Assembly: GCA_910577015.1 (NCBI GenBank)
Contig: CAJTKU010000030.1
Span: forward strand, 1 to 18,780
Direction: 5' to 3'
Length of the DNA: 18,780 bases
DNA from: an uncultured Lachnospiraceae bacterium
GTDB taxonomy: Bacteria > Bacillota > Clostridia > Lachnospirales > Lachnospiraceae
Positions 13,278 to 18,780 of this stretch are shown piece by piece; position 1 is the first letter of the stretch, and every line of letters begins with the position of its first letter. Under the pieces are notes generated by a model that was not told the origin of the DNA, searched no databases, and worked only from the letters and a program-made list of their open reading frames with translations. A program made the translations under genes and the position numbers.

Positions 13278-14443
13278 AATCCTCTTTTCCTGTCAGTCTG
13301 CTTTTCCCTTGGTGGTTTGGGCCCCATAAACTGATAGTAATATGCCTTTATCATGCCATTATAAAGCTTCCTGTTTTTATCTGCCTTACGCCCGATATCC
13401 CGCTCTGCCTGTTCATAAGCGGTTATCAGGTACATGCTCCATGCGTCAAGCCCCGCAAACCTTTCTCCTATTGTCTTGTAAAGAGCCGATAGGGCGCTCT
13501 TGTCCTCCAGCCGTTCCCCGTATGGCGGATTGGTGATAATGAAACCGTACTTTTTGGCATGGCTCAGCGCTTCCACGCCGCGCCGCTGAAAATGAATCAG
13601 GCCCTCCACTCCGGCAAGCTTTGCATTTTCCCTGGAAATTGCAACCATCTTGTCGTCAATGTCATACCCCTGTATATCCGTACCGGCCGGCATTTTAACC
13701 AGTTCGGCGGCTTCGTCAAAGGCTTCATACCAGCGCTTCTTTCCGATTATGTTTTCCCACCTCATAGCCGTAAACTCCCGCTTCATACCGGGTGCAATAT
13801 GCGCTGCCATCATGGCTGCTTCTATGGGAATCGTACCGCTGCCGCAAAAAGGGTCCACTAAAATACGGCTTTCATTCCATGGGGTCAGCATAATCAGGGC
13901 TGCCGCCAGATTTTCTGCAATAGGCGCTTTCGCCGTCAGCTTTCTGTAACCTCTCTTATGTAAAGACTCTCCCGTACTGTCAAGCCCGACCGTCACTTCA
14001 TCCTTCATCAGAAAAACCCTGACGGGAAAACTCTCTCCCGTTTCTTCAAACCAGCTGATATGGTAAATCCCTTTCAGTCTGTCCACCATGGCCTTTTTCA
14101 TGATGGACTGGATATCCGAAGGACTGAAAAGCTTACTCTTTACGCTTCCTGCCTTGGCGACCCAGAACTTTCCGTCCGCCGGAATATAGTCTTCCCATGG
14201 AAAACTGCGGGTTCCCTGAAAAAGCTCCTCAAAAGTTTCCGCATGGAAGCTTCCCACTTTAATCAGAATCCTCTCCGCCGTCCGTAAAAATATGTTAGCC
14301 CGGCAAATGGCCTCTTCATCTCCCAAAAACGTAACCCTGCCGTCAGCCACTTCCGTCACATCATACCCCAGTTCGATGATTTCTTTTTTTATGACTGCTT
14401 CCATACCAAAATGGCAGGGAGCTATCAGTTCAAATCTCCGCAT
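13262..14443 (-). CDS. THUMP-domain class I SAM-dependent rRNA methyltransferase (RlmL N-terminal/YpsC family)
   Basis: A 393-residue enzyme of COG0116, similar to Bacillus YpsC and to the N2-guanosine methyltransferase half of RlmL. An N-terminal ferredoxin-like/THUMP region (about 1-155) precedes the Rossmann methyltransferase. That domain has VDPFCGSGTIPIEAA (196-210, SAM loop) and TNPPYGERL (304-312, catalytic motif IV). The frame is open to 14599, but the start is set at 14443: GGAG lies 8 nt upstream, and a good promoter (14502-14530) sits inside the longer frame, which would make the extension untranscribed. It heads the operon with the amidase-like gene, rdgB, the phosphoesterase and the chemoreceptor. 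The target nucleotide is inferred from the family. Confidence 0.9.
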   Translation of the reverse strand: MRRFELIAPCHFGMEAVIKKEIIELGYDVTEVADGRVTFLGDEEAICRANIFLRTAERILIKVGSFHAETFEELFQGTRSFPWEDYIPADGKFWVAKAGSVKSKLFSPSDIQSIMKKAMVDRLKGIYHISWFEETGESFPVRVFLMKDEVTVGLDSTGESLHKRGYRKLTAKAPIAENLAAALIMLTPWNESRILVDPFCGSGTIPIEAAMMAAHIAPGMKREFTAMRWENIIGKKRWYEAFDEAAELVKMPAGTDIQGYDIDDKMVAISRENAKLAGVEGLIHFQRRGVEALSHAKKYGFIITNPPYGERLEDKSALSALYKTIGERFAGLDAWSMYLITAYEQAERDIGRKADKNRKLYNGMIKAYYYQFMGPKPPREKQTDRKRGLCVQD

Positions 14444-14501
14444 TCCCTTTTCTCCATTCACACCAAAGCCGTTTTCTGTTCCTTTGGCGGTTATCTTTAA
14501 T

Positions 14502-14530
14502 AGTATACCATTCTTTTTTCCAGCTTCCAA
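14502..14530 (-). promoter_or_regulatory. Sigma-A promoter of the methyltransferase-rdgB operon
   Basis: On minus, TTGGAA (14525-14530), 17-nt spacer, TATACT (14502-14507). Transcription would start about 50 nt upstream of the methyltransferase ATG at 14443, after the terminator of the preceding small gene. Confidence 0.7.
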
Positions 14531-14600
14531 CACTTTTTTGCGCACAAAATCGAACATTGTATACCCTCGCATCCGGTATGCGCCGTTCATTTTTTGCATG

Positions 14601-14626
14601 CAAAAAGGGGCGTCAAAACGCCCCTT
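14601..14626 (-). terminator. Intrinsic terminator of the N/Q-rich micro-gene
   Basis: On minus, AAGGGGCG (14619-14626) has the complementary arm CGCCCCTT (14605-14612) across a 6-nt loop, followed by a T run. The T run is itself one half of the palindrome TTTTTGCATGCAAAAA (14591-14606). Confidence 0.85.
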
Positions 14627-14640
14627 GCCACTCAGAAAAC

Positions 14641-14784
14641 TTAGTAGTTGTTCTGGTTGTTATTCTGCTTGTTCTGCTTATTCTGATTGTTGTTCTGGTT
14701 GTTGTTCTGTGTGCTGTTCTTTGTGCTGTCGGAACAGTTGTTGTACTTGTTCTGGTTTTCATTGTTCTGATTGTTATTAGACAT
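14641..14784 (-). CDS. 47-residue Asn/Gln-rich micro-protein
   Basis: ATG at 14782-14784 is preceded by a strong AGGAGG ribosome binding site, and the ORF ends at TAA 14641-14643, 14 nt before an intrinsic terminator. The product begins MSNNNQNNENQNKYNN and ends NQNNY. About two thirds of the residues are Asn or Gln, with a single Cys in a central CSDSTKNST segment. It is hydrophilic with no signal peptide. Its own promoter region, ribosome binding site and terminator make it a real gene. Small N/Q-rich proteins in spore formers include gamma-type small acid-soluble spore proteins and coat proteins, but there is no recognisable repeat of those families, so a spore role is only a suggestion. 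The opposite strand looks like a Val/Leu-rich membrane protein solely because AAC and CAG codons read as GTT and CTG in reverse. Confidence 0.8.
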   Translation of the reverse strand: MSNNNQNNENQNKYNNCSDSTKNSTQNNNQNNNQNKQNKQNNNQNNY

Positions 14785-14819
14785 GTGAAACTCCTCCTGT
14801 TTGTTTTTAGTTACACAAA

Positions 14820-14849
14820 TATTATTTCTACAACAATCAGAAAATATTC
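14820..14849 (-). promoter_or_regulatory. Possible forespore-type (SigF/SigG-like) promoter of the N/Q-rich gene
   Basis: On minus, GAATA (14845-14849), an 18-nt spacer and AATAATA (14820-14826) resemble the sigma-G pattern GHATR-N18-CATNNTA with one mismatch. No good sigma-A pair lies at a suitable distance. The flanking DNA (14785-14987) is AT-rich and otherwise holds only a weak CAAAGGAA/TTCCTTTG hairpin (14921-14952). Confidence 0.35.
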
Positions 14850-14987
14850 TTTTAATTTATAGGACTTTTTTACTATTTTTCTCTTGCAATTAGTACTAAA
14901 GTATTATATAATAAAATCAGCAAAGGAACATAACCCTTCATTATTTCCTTTGTGAACCCTTATATATTAATTATTTATACTCCCCTC

Positions 14988-15018
14988 GATGAGCTGCCAG
15001 CCCCCCTGGCAGCTCATC
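14988..15018 (-). terminator. 13-bp hairpin after the DUF1700-type gene
   Basis: GATGAGCTGCCAG (14988-15000) and CTGGCAGCTCATC (15006-15018) form a perfect 13-bp stem with a 5-nt loop, 10 nt past the stop codon at 15029. Downstream on minus the sequence is AT-rich but lacks a clean U run, so termination is likely but not certain. Confidence 0.65.
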
Positions 15019-15028
15019 ATCCTTTTGC

Positions 15029-15481
15029 TCATCTTCGCCTGAGCAGTTTTATTACCATCATGATAATCAGAACCGGCAGCAATATGGGCGCCAAAAAAGA
15101 AAGCACGGAAAATACCGCCGATAAAATAATAATAATGACAAACAGTACCAGAAATACAATCAGCCAGCCCGGCATCCGGTACACATTGCCACGATACCCC
15201 CTGTCATAACCATATCCATTCCCTTCACCGGAGTCATCACCGGAAACATATTGCGCGTCCTGTGTCTGTCCTGACCTGGCATGTCTGCCTGCCTCTGCAA
15301 TGCTTCTCGCCAAAAGTCTGGGGTCGCCAAGTTCTTTCAAAACCTCTTCTTCGCTTCTGCCCATTCGTACCTGCGTACGGATATAGTCCTCATAATATCT
15401 TACATTTTCTTCCACTGTATTAGCATTAGCCCTTCCTGAAAGAGCCATTCGTAAGCTATCCAGAAATTCTTGTTTTGTCAT
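15029..15481 (-). CDS. DUF1700/HAAS-type membrane protein
   Basis: 150 residues. The N-terminal helical domain (about 1-65; KQEFLDSLRMALSG, YYEDYI, SEEEVLKELGDPRLLARSI) matches the HAAS/DUF1700 signature found next to PadR regulators or in membrane proteins. A Gly/Tyr/Arg-rich linker (about 66-102) follows. The C terminus has two hydrophobic segments (about 104-125 and 127-145) and a basic LLRRR end. Function is unknown; family members are often linked to envelope stress or transcription control. The start is supported by GGAAGG before ATG. The promoter is probably at 15562-15591, overlapping the end of the cardiolipin synthase gene, so it is separately transcribed. No PadR gene is adjacent. 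Confidence 0.8.
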   Translation of the reverse strand: MTKQEFLDSLRMALSGRANANTVEENVRYYEDYIRTQVRMGRSEEEVLKELGDPRLLARSIAEAGRHARSGQTQDAQYVSGDDSGEGNGYGYDRGYRGNVYRMPGWLIVFLVLFVIIIILSAVFSVLSFLAPILLPVLIIMMVIKLLRRR

Positions 15482-15561
15482 TTCAACCTTCCATTCTGAA
15501 GTATTTGCCTTCCTATTCCATTTACATCAGTTTTACAGCATGTGCCTTATTTCTTCTGCCA

Positions 15562-15591
15562 ATTATAGCATGTGTTACATAAGCGGCGCAA
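15562..15591 (-). promoter_or_regulatory. Probable promoter of the DUF1700-type gene
   Basis: On minus, an extended -10 TGCTATAAT (core 15562-15567) with TTGCGC (15586-15591) 18 nt upstream. The promoter overlaps the last codons of the cls gene. A leader of about 75 nt would follow. Confidence 0.55.
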
Positions 15592-17110
15592 TCAAATTGC
15601 ACACATGTCCCCATATTCTTGAAAAAACAGGAATCTTCTTATAATATTCAGGCGTCACCCTGATACACTGTCTGAGCGTATCCTGAAAATCCCTCTCCGC
15701 CTCTTTCACAACGGCTGTCCTGTAAAAATATACCCCGCATTCAAAATGATGGTAGAGACTCCTGTAATCCAGATTGACCGTTCCCACAACCGCTTTACTG
15801 TCATCTGACACAAACATCTTCGCATGGACAAAACCGGGCGTATATTCGTAAATCTGCACGCCGGCCTCCAACAAAACCGGATAATACGTCCTTGCAATGG
15901 CAAACGCATATTTCTTATCGGGAATATGCGGTAGGATTATCTGCACCTCTACCCCTCGTTTGGCTGCATATTTTAACATCATCAGCATGGTACTGTCCAC
16001 AATGAAATACGGCGTCATAATATGCACATAACAGACCGAGGTATTCAGTAAATCCAGATATACTTTCTCTGCCATATTTTCTTTTTTGTTTGGACCGTCT
16101 CCATACGGAATCACAAACCCTTCCTTTTTCCCTTCGGCACATTGATGCAAATACTTCTTATAATCGCTGGGTTGGTCCAGAATATCCCAGGTTCTCAAAA
16201 ACATCATTGTAAAACTGTCCACTGCTTCCCCGGTTATTTTAACCGCAACATCCTTCCAGTGTCCGAATCGTTCTTTTTTGTTGATATATTCATCCGCCAG
16301 GTTTACGCCTCCGGTATAGGCTACTTTGCCGTCAATCACCAGTATCTTCCTGTGGTCACGATTATTCTGGTGGGTGGACAAAAGGGGCATGATTGGTGCA
16401 AACGCTTTTGTCTTTATACCTAATCTCTTCATTTTTTCAGGATAATTGTACGGCAGAAGCAAAAGGGAGCACATACCGTCATACATAAAACGAACCTCCA
16501 CGCCTTCTTTCACCTTCTCCTGCAGTATTTCCAATATAGAGTCCCACATAATACCGGGTTCTACAATAAAATATTCCAGAAAAATAAACTTTTCTGCTTT
16601 TTTCAGTTCCTGCAGCATATCCTGCCACTTGTCTTCTCCCAGCCTGAAATAGACGGTTTTTTCTCCCCAGTAAACAGGATATCCGCCTTCCCTGTTCAGA
16701 TAAAAAGCCACCTGCCCCGCCGCATCATCACAGCTTTGTAATACCATAAGCGAATCCGAATCCTGGTACAGATAATTCCGCGTTTTTTCAATCACCTTGT
16801 TCATCTCTTTTTTCAGGCTTCTGCTGCCCCAGTTTCTATCCACCAAAAAGAAAAAAACCGTTCCAAACACCGGAAACATGCAGATGGGGATAATCCATGC
16901 CATTCTGAACTCGGGCAAATCATCTTTGTTCATCAGATATATAATGACAAGCGCCCCCAAAAAAGACATGGCGCCAAAAATATAGGTGCTATACCTTCTG
17001 AGCCACATAAAACTGCTTACCAGGATAGCCACCTGAAGCAGTAATGACAATAAAATAATCCAAGTTCTGCTAAAAACAATTTTGAAAAAAACTTTTAAAA
17101 ACTTTTTCAC
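15575..17110 (-). CDS. cls: Cardiolipin synthase (phospholipase D family)
   Basis: A 511-residue membrane enzyme condensing two phosphatidylglycerols to cardiolipin and glycerol. Three hydrophobic segments (about 15-37, 43-60 and 70-90) precede two phospholipase D domains with HKD motifs: HRKILVID (253-260) with GGVN downstream, and HAKMFVSDD (429-437) with GTVNLDYRS. Length is typical of the bacterial family. The start codon is GTG (17108-17110) with AGGAG 7 nt upstream; no suitable ATG is near. The gene is divergent from tRNA-Arg(ACG), and no clear promoter could be assigned. A CGGTTTT/AAAACCG inverted repeat (17140-17158) lies in the shared upstream region. Confidence 0.94.
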   Translation of the reverse strand: MKKFLKVFFKIVFSRTWIILLSLLLQVAILVSSFMWLRRYSTYIFGAMSFLGALVIIYLMNKDDLPEFRMAWIIPICMFPVFGTVFFFLVDRNWGSRSLKKEMNKVIEKTRNYLYQDSDSLMVLQSCDDAAGQVAFYLNREGGYPVYWGEKTVYFRLGEDKWQDMLQELKKAEKFIFLEYFIVEPGIMWDSILEILQEKVKEGVEVRFMYDGMCSLLLLPYNYPEKMKRLGIKTKAFAPIMPLLSTHQNNRDHRKILVIDGKVAYTGGVNLADEYINKKERFGHWKDVAVKITGEAVDSFTMMFLRTWDILDQPSDYKKYLHQCAEGKKEGFVIPYGDGPNKKENMAEKVYLDLLNTSVCYVHIMTPYFIVDSTMLMMLKYAAKRGVEVQIILPHIPDKKYAFAIARTYYPVLLEAGVQIYEYTPGFVHAKMFVSDDSKAVVGTVNLDYRSLYHHFECGVYFYRTAVVKEAERDFQDTLRQCIRVTPEYYKKIPVFSRIWGHVCNLIAPLM

Positions 17111-17159
17111 ACTGTATCTCCTTATTTTCCTTGTGTTTTCGGTTTTTTTATAAAACCGC

Positions 17160-17188
17160 TTGACATTTTAAATATAACCCTGTAAAAT
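17160..17188 (+). promoter_or_regulatory. Sigma-A promoter of tRNA-Arg(ACG)
   Basis: TTGACA (17160-17165), 17-nt spacer, TAAAAT (17183-17188). Start of transcription is expected about 35 nt before the tRNA. Confidence 0.85.
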
Positions 17189-17230
17189 ACTTAATGTTGC
17201 AGGTATGACTGTTATTTCCCTGTATACGAT

Positions 17231-17304
17231 GTGCGTTTAGCTCAGCTGGATAGAGCGTTTGGCTACGGACCAAAAGGTCGGGGGTTCGAATCCTCTAACG
17301 CACG
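17231..17304 (+). tRNA. tRNA-Arg (anticodon ACG)
   Basis: A complete cloverleaf: acceptor GTGCGTT/AACGCAC, D arm GCTC..GAGC, anticodon arm TTTGG-CTACGGA-CCAAA, T arm GGGGG-TTCGAAT-CCTCT (two G-U pairs), discriminator G. The A34 is expected to be edited to inosine by TadA. No CCA is encoded. Confidence 0.96.
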
Positions 17305-17318
17305 TTTCCCTATTTGTT

Positions 17319-17361
17319 GTCACTCTGTTTCGTATTATCGTTACAGGGTGACCTTTTTTTT
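17319..17361 (+). terminator. Intrinsic terminator of tRNA-Arg(ACG)
   Basis: GTCACTCTG (17319-17327) and CAGGGTGAC (17344-17352) form a 9-bp stem with one G-U pair around a 16-nt loop, followed by eight T (17354-17361). It separates the tRNA from the PHP gene. Confidence 0.85.
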
Positions 17362-17468
17362 CCAAAGTATTGTGCAGCCGGGATTCTTTTGTAACGGATG
17401 CATAAAAAAAGCAAGAATAAATATAGTAAGTATATACTATTTTGAAGAATTAGACAAGGAGTAAAGAC

Positions 17469-18251
17469 ATGCGGTTTGATATGCACTGCCATACCAGGGA
17501 AGGTTCTTTGGATGGCAAGATTAATCTGGATGAATATGTTTCCCTGTTAAAGCAGAAAGGATATCATGGCATGTTAATCAGCGACCACAATTCCTACGAT
17601 GCTTACCGCTATTACAAAAAACACAGGGACGAGCCTGCATTTAAAGATTTTGTGGTATTAAAAGGCATTGAGTATGATACCATAGACGCCGGACATATTC
17701 TGGTAATCATGCCGGAATATATCAAATTACCCATTTTGGAGCTGCGAGGACTTCCCGTTTCCCTTCTCATAGAAATCGTACACTTTTTTGGCGGTATTTT
17801 GGGACCTGCCCACCCCTGCGGTGAAAAATACCTAAGCCTTTGCAACACAAGACGCTACCGTAAAACACCGGATATCATAAAAAATTTTGATTTTATGGAA
17901 ACCTTCAATGCGTGTGAACCTCCTGAAGCCAATGCGCAGGCTGCCAGCCTTGCCAGGCAGAACCATCTTCCCGGTTTCGGAGGCAGCGACGCCCATAAAC
18001 CCGACTGCGTCGGTTTTGCATTTACGGATATTCCCGACGGCATCATGACAGAAACAGAACTGGTAAACTATATCCGTTCAGGAAAACCTGTCAGCTGCGG
18101 CGGGGAATACTACCATGGAACTACCAGGGAACGCATCGGCTCTTTCAATAAAGTGCTTGTCTATTCCTTCTGGTTCTTTAATAAAGCTGCCGGAATGCTC
18201 CGCTATTACAAGAGAAGGCTGGAAATGCAGTCTTTGCGGAAAGTTTTGTGA
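17469..18251 (+). CDS. PHP-domain metal-dependent phosphoesterase
   Basis: A 260-residue cytosolic protein of the PHP superfamily (COG0613-like). The metal-ligand set is visible: DMHCHT (H6, H8), SDHN (D39, H40), GIEYD (E68), GHILVI (H76), GPAHPCGEKY (H115) and GGSDAHKPD (D174, H176). Relatives hydrolyse phosphate esters or 3',5'-nucleotide bisphosphates; the substrate here is not determined. AGGAG 7 nt before ATG supports the start. Upstream is an ATAGTA/TACTAT inverted repeat (17423-17440) that may be an operator or overlap the promoter; I could not assign -35/-10 boxes with confidence. It is the only protein gene on plus and converges with the tRNA array, separated by a strong hairpin. Confidence 0.9.
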   Translation: MRFDMHCHTREGSLDGKINLDEYVSLLKQKGYHGMLISDHNSYDAYRYYKKHRDEPAFKDFVVLKGIEYDTIDAGHILVIMPEYIKLPILELRGLPVSLLIEIVHFFGGILGPAHPCGEKYLSLCNTRRYRKTPDIIKNFDFMETFNACEPPEANAQAASLARQNHLPGFGGSDAHKPDCVGFAFTDIPDGIMTETELVNYIRSGKPVSCGGEYYHGTTRERIGSFNKVLVYSFWFFNKAAGMLRYYKRRLEMQSLRKVL

Positions 18252-18289
18252 ATGATATCATAATACGTTTTGCGTATAAAATTATTATA

Positions 18290-18336
18290 AAAGGCACTGC
18301 TCCATAACTGAAATTGAGTTATGGAGCAGTGCCTTT
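18290..18336. terminator. Bidirectional terminator with 20-bp perfect stem
   Basis: AAAGGCACTGCTCCATAACT (18290-18309) is the exact reverse complement of 18317-18336, with a 7-nt loop. It lies between the convergent PHP gene and the minus-strand tRNA array. On minus it is followed by TTTTATAATAATTTT, so it works best as the terminator of the tRNA transcript. Confidence 0.8.
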
Positions 18337-18357
18337 GACAACCGCTTATTCAATGAA

Positions 18358-18441
18358 TGCTGGTGGCCGGACTTGAACCGGCACGATGTTGCCACCGAGG
18401 GATTTTAAGTCCCTTGCGTCTGCCTATTCCGCCACACCAGC
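18358..18441 (-). tRNA. tRNA-Leu (anticodon UAA)
   Basis: A class II tRNA with a long variable arm (CGGTGGCAACATCGT). Acceptor GCTGGTG/CACCAGC, anticodon arm AGGGA-CTTAAAA-TCCCT, T arm GCCGG-TTCAAGT-CCGGC, discriminator A. Last gene of the minus-strand array. Confidence 0.96.
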
Positions 18442-18460
18442 TAGACAGATAATAAAATCA

Positions 18461-18533
18461 TGGGGCCTACAGGGCTCGAACCTGTGACCCTCTGCTTGTA
18501 AGGCAGATGCTCTCCCAGCTGAGCTAAGACCCC
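18461..18533 (-). tRNA. tRNA-Val (anticodon UAC)
   Basis: Acceptor GGGGTCT/AGGCCCC, anticodon arm TCTGC-CTTACAA-GCAGA, T arm ACAGG-TTCGAGC-CCTGT, discriminator A. Only 3 nt separate its 5' end from the upstream tRNA-Asp. Confidence 0.96.
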
Positions 18534-18536
18534 AGA

Positions 18537-18610
18537 CGACCCAGATCGGACTCGAACCGACGACCTCCGCCGTGACAGGGCGGCGCTCTAACCAACTGAG
18601 CCACTAGGCC
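18537..18610 (-). tRNA. tRNA-Asp (anticodon GUC)
   Basis: Acceptor GGCCTAG/CTGGGTC with two G-U pairs, anticodon arm CCGCC-CTGTCAC-GGCGG, T arm GTCGG-TTCGAGT-CCGAT, discriminator G. Confidence 0.96.
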
Positions 18611-18633
18611 AAAAACATATTTTATTAAGAAAA

Positions 18634-18707
18634 TGGACCTTCGGGGACTCGAACCCAGGACCGACCGGTTATGAGCCGGTTGCTCTAACCAACTGAGCTA
18701 AAGGTCC
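18634..18707 (-). tRNA. tRNA with anticodon CAU (elongator Met or Ile2)
   Basis: Acceptor GGACCTT/AAGGTCC, D arm GCTC..GAGC, anticodon arm ACCGG-CTCATAA-CCGGT, discriminator A. It lacks initiator features. Elongator Met and lysidine-modified Ile2 cannot be separated by anticodon alone. The T stem CTGGG/CCCCG has one T-C mismatch at its second pair. Confidence 0.9.
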
Positions 18708-18726
18708 ATAAACCCTTACGGACACA

Positions 18727-18780
18727 AGCCGATGATCGGACTCGAACCGATAACCTGCTGATTACAAATCAGCTGCTCTG
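18727..18780 (-). tRNA. tRNA-Thr (anticodon UGU), 5' part outside the window
   Basis: The 3' portion on minus shows anticodon arm GCTGA-TTTGTAA-TCAGC, T arm ATCGG-TTCGAGT-CCGAT, acceptor 3' strand CATCGGC and discriminator T. The D arm and the promoter of the array are beyond the window. Confidence 0.93.

Noticed and set aside
14557..14862. Plus-strand ORF with a striking Val/Leu-rich stretch that looks like a membrane protein
   Set aside because: It is the antisense of the N/Q-rich gene: AAC/AAT and CAG codons read backwards as Val/Ile and Leu. It has no ribosome binding site, while the minus-strand gene has one plus a terminator.
17231..17464. Plus-strand ORF beginning in tRNA-Arg
   Set aside because: The N-terminal half is a conceptual translation of the tRNA and the rest crosses an intrinsic terminator.

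Overview
The window looks like a chromosomal segment of a Gram-positive, spore-forming Clostridia bacterium, most probably Lachnospiraceae. The reasons are strong AGGAGG-type ribosome binding sites, tRNA genes without an encoded CCA tail, moderate GC content with AT-rich intergenic DNA, and gene families typical of that group (DUF3788, a DUF1700/HAAS-type membrane protein, a COG3044 ABC-class ATPase). I see no integrase, transposase, phage or CRISPR genes. Nearly all protein genes lie on the minus strand; only a tRNA-Arg and the PHP-domain gene are on plus.

Layout. 1-53 is the 3' part of a minus-strand tRNA-Arg(UCU) with a clear promoter behind it. 171-7950 is a minus-strand run read from right to left: DUF3788 protein, a pyrophosphatase-like/histidine-phosphatase fusion, AlkD-like DNA repair protein, MATE transporter, lipoprotein with calcium-binding-like loops, D-lactate dehydrogenase and the COG3044 ATPase. 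Several of these genes start behind a shared GCGCAGAAATGAGG leader element. 7970-9351 holds an APH(6)-type antibiotic kinase flanked by odd small ORFs, a terminator only 28 nt upstream of its start codon, GC-rich tandem repeats and a 20-bp perfect inverted repeat. 9352-9493 is tRNA-Pro(UGG) and its near-perfect consensus promoter. 9619-14530 is a compact minus-strand operon: THUMP rRNA methyltransferase, degenerate Amidase_3 protein, RdgB, YfcE-type phosphoesterase and a chemoreceptor-like protein. 14601-14849 encodes a 47-residue Asn/Gln-rich protein with its own terminator and a possible forespore-type promoter. 15029-17110 has a DUF1700-type membrane protein and cardiolipin synthase. 17160-18251 has tRNA-Arg(ACG) and a PHP phosphoesterase on plus. 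A 20-bp-stem hairpin separates these from a minus-strand tRNA array (Thr, Met/Ile2, Asp, Val, Leu in transcription order).

Functionally this is mostly housekeeping: nucleotide-pool cleaning (RdgB), rRNA modification, phospholipid synthesis, fermentation and DNA alkylation repair. The accessory or unusual material is in the 6.4-9.4 kb segment, plus the degenerate amidase and the N/Q-rich micro-protein. I found no obvious multi-gene novel defence or biosynthetic system. The best leads are the two-domain phosphatase with altered catalytic motifs, the pseudo-amidase, the possible attenuator in front of the antibiotic kinase, and the repeated hairpin/Shine-Dalgarno leader.
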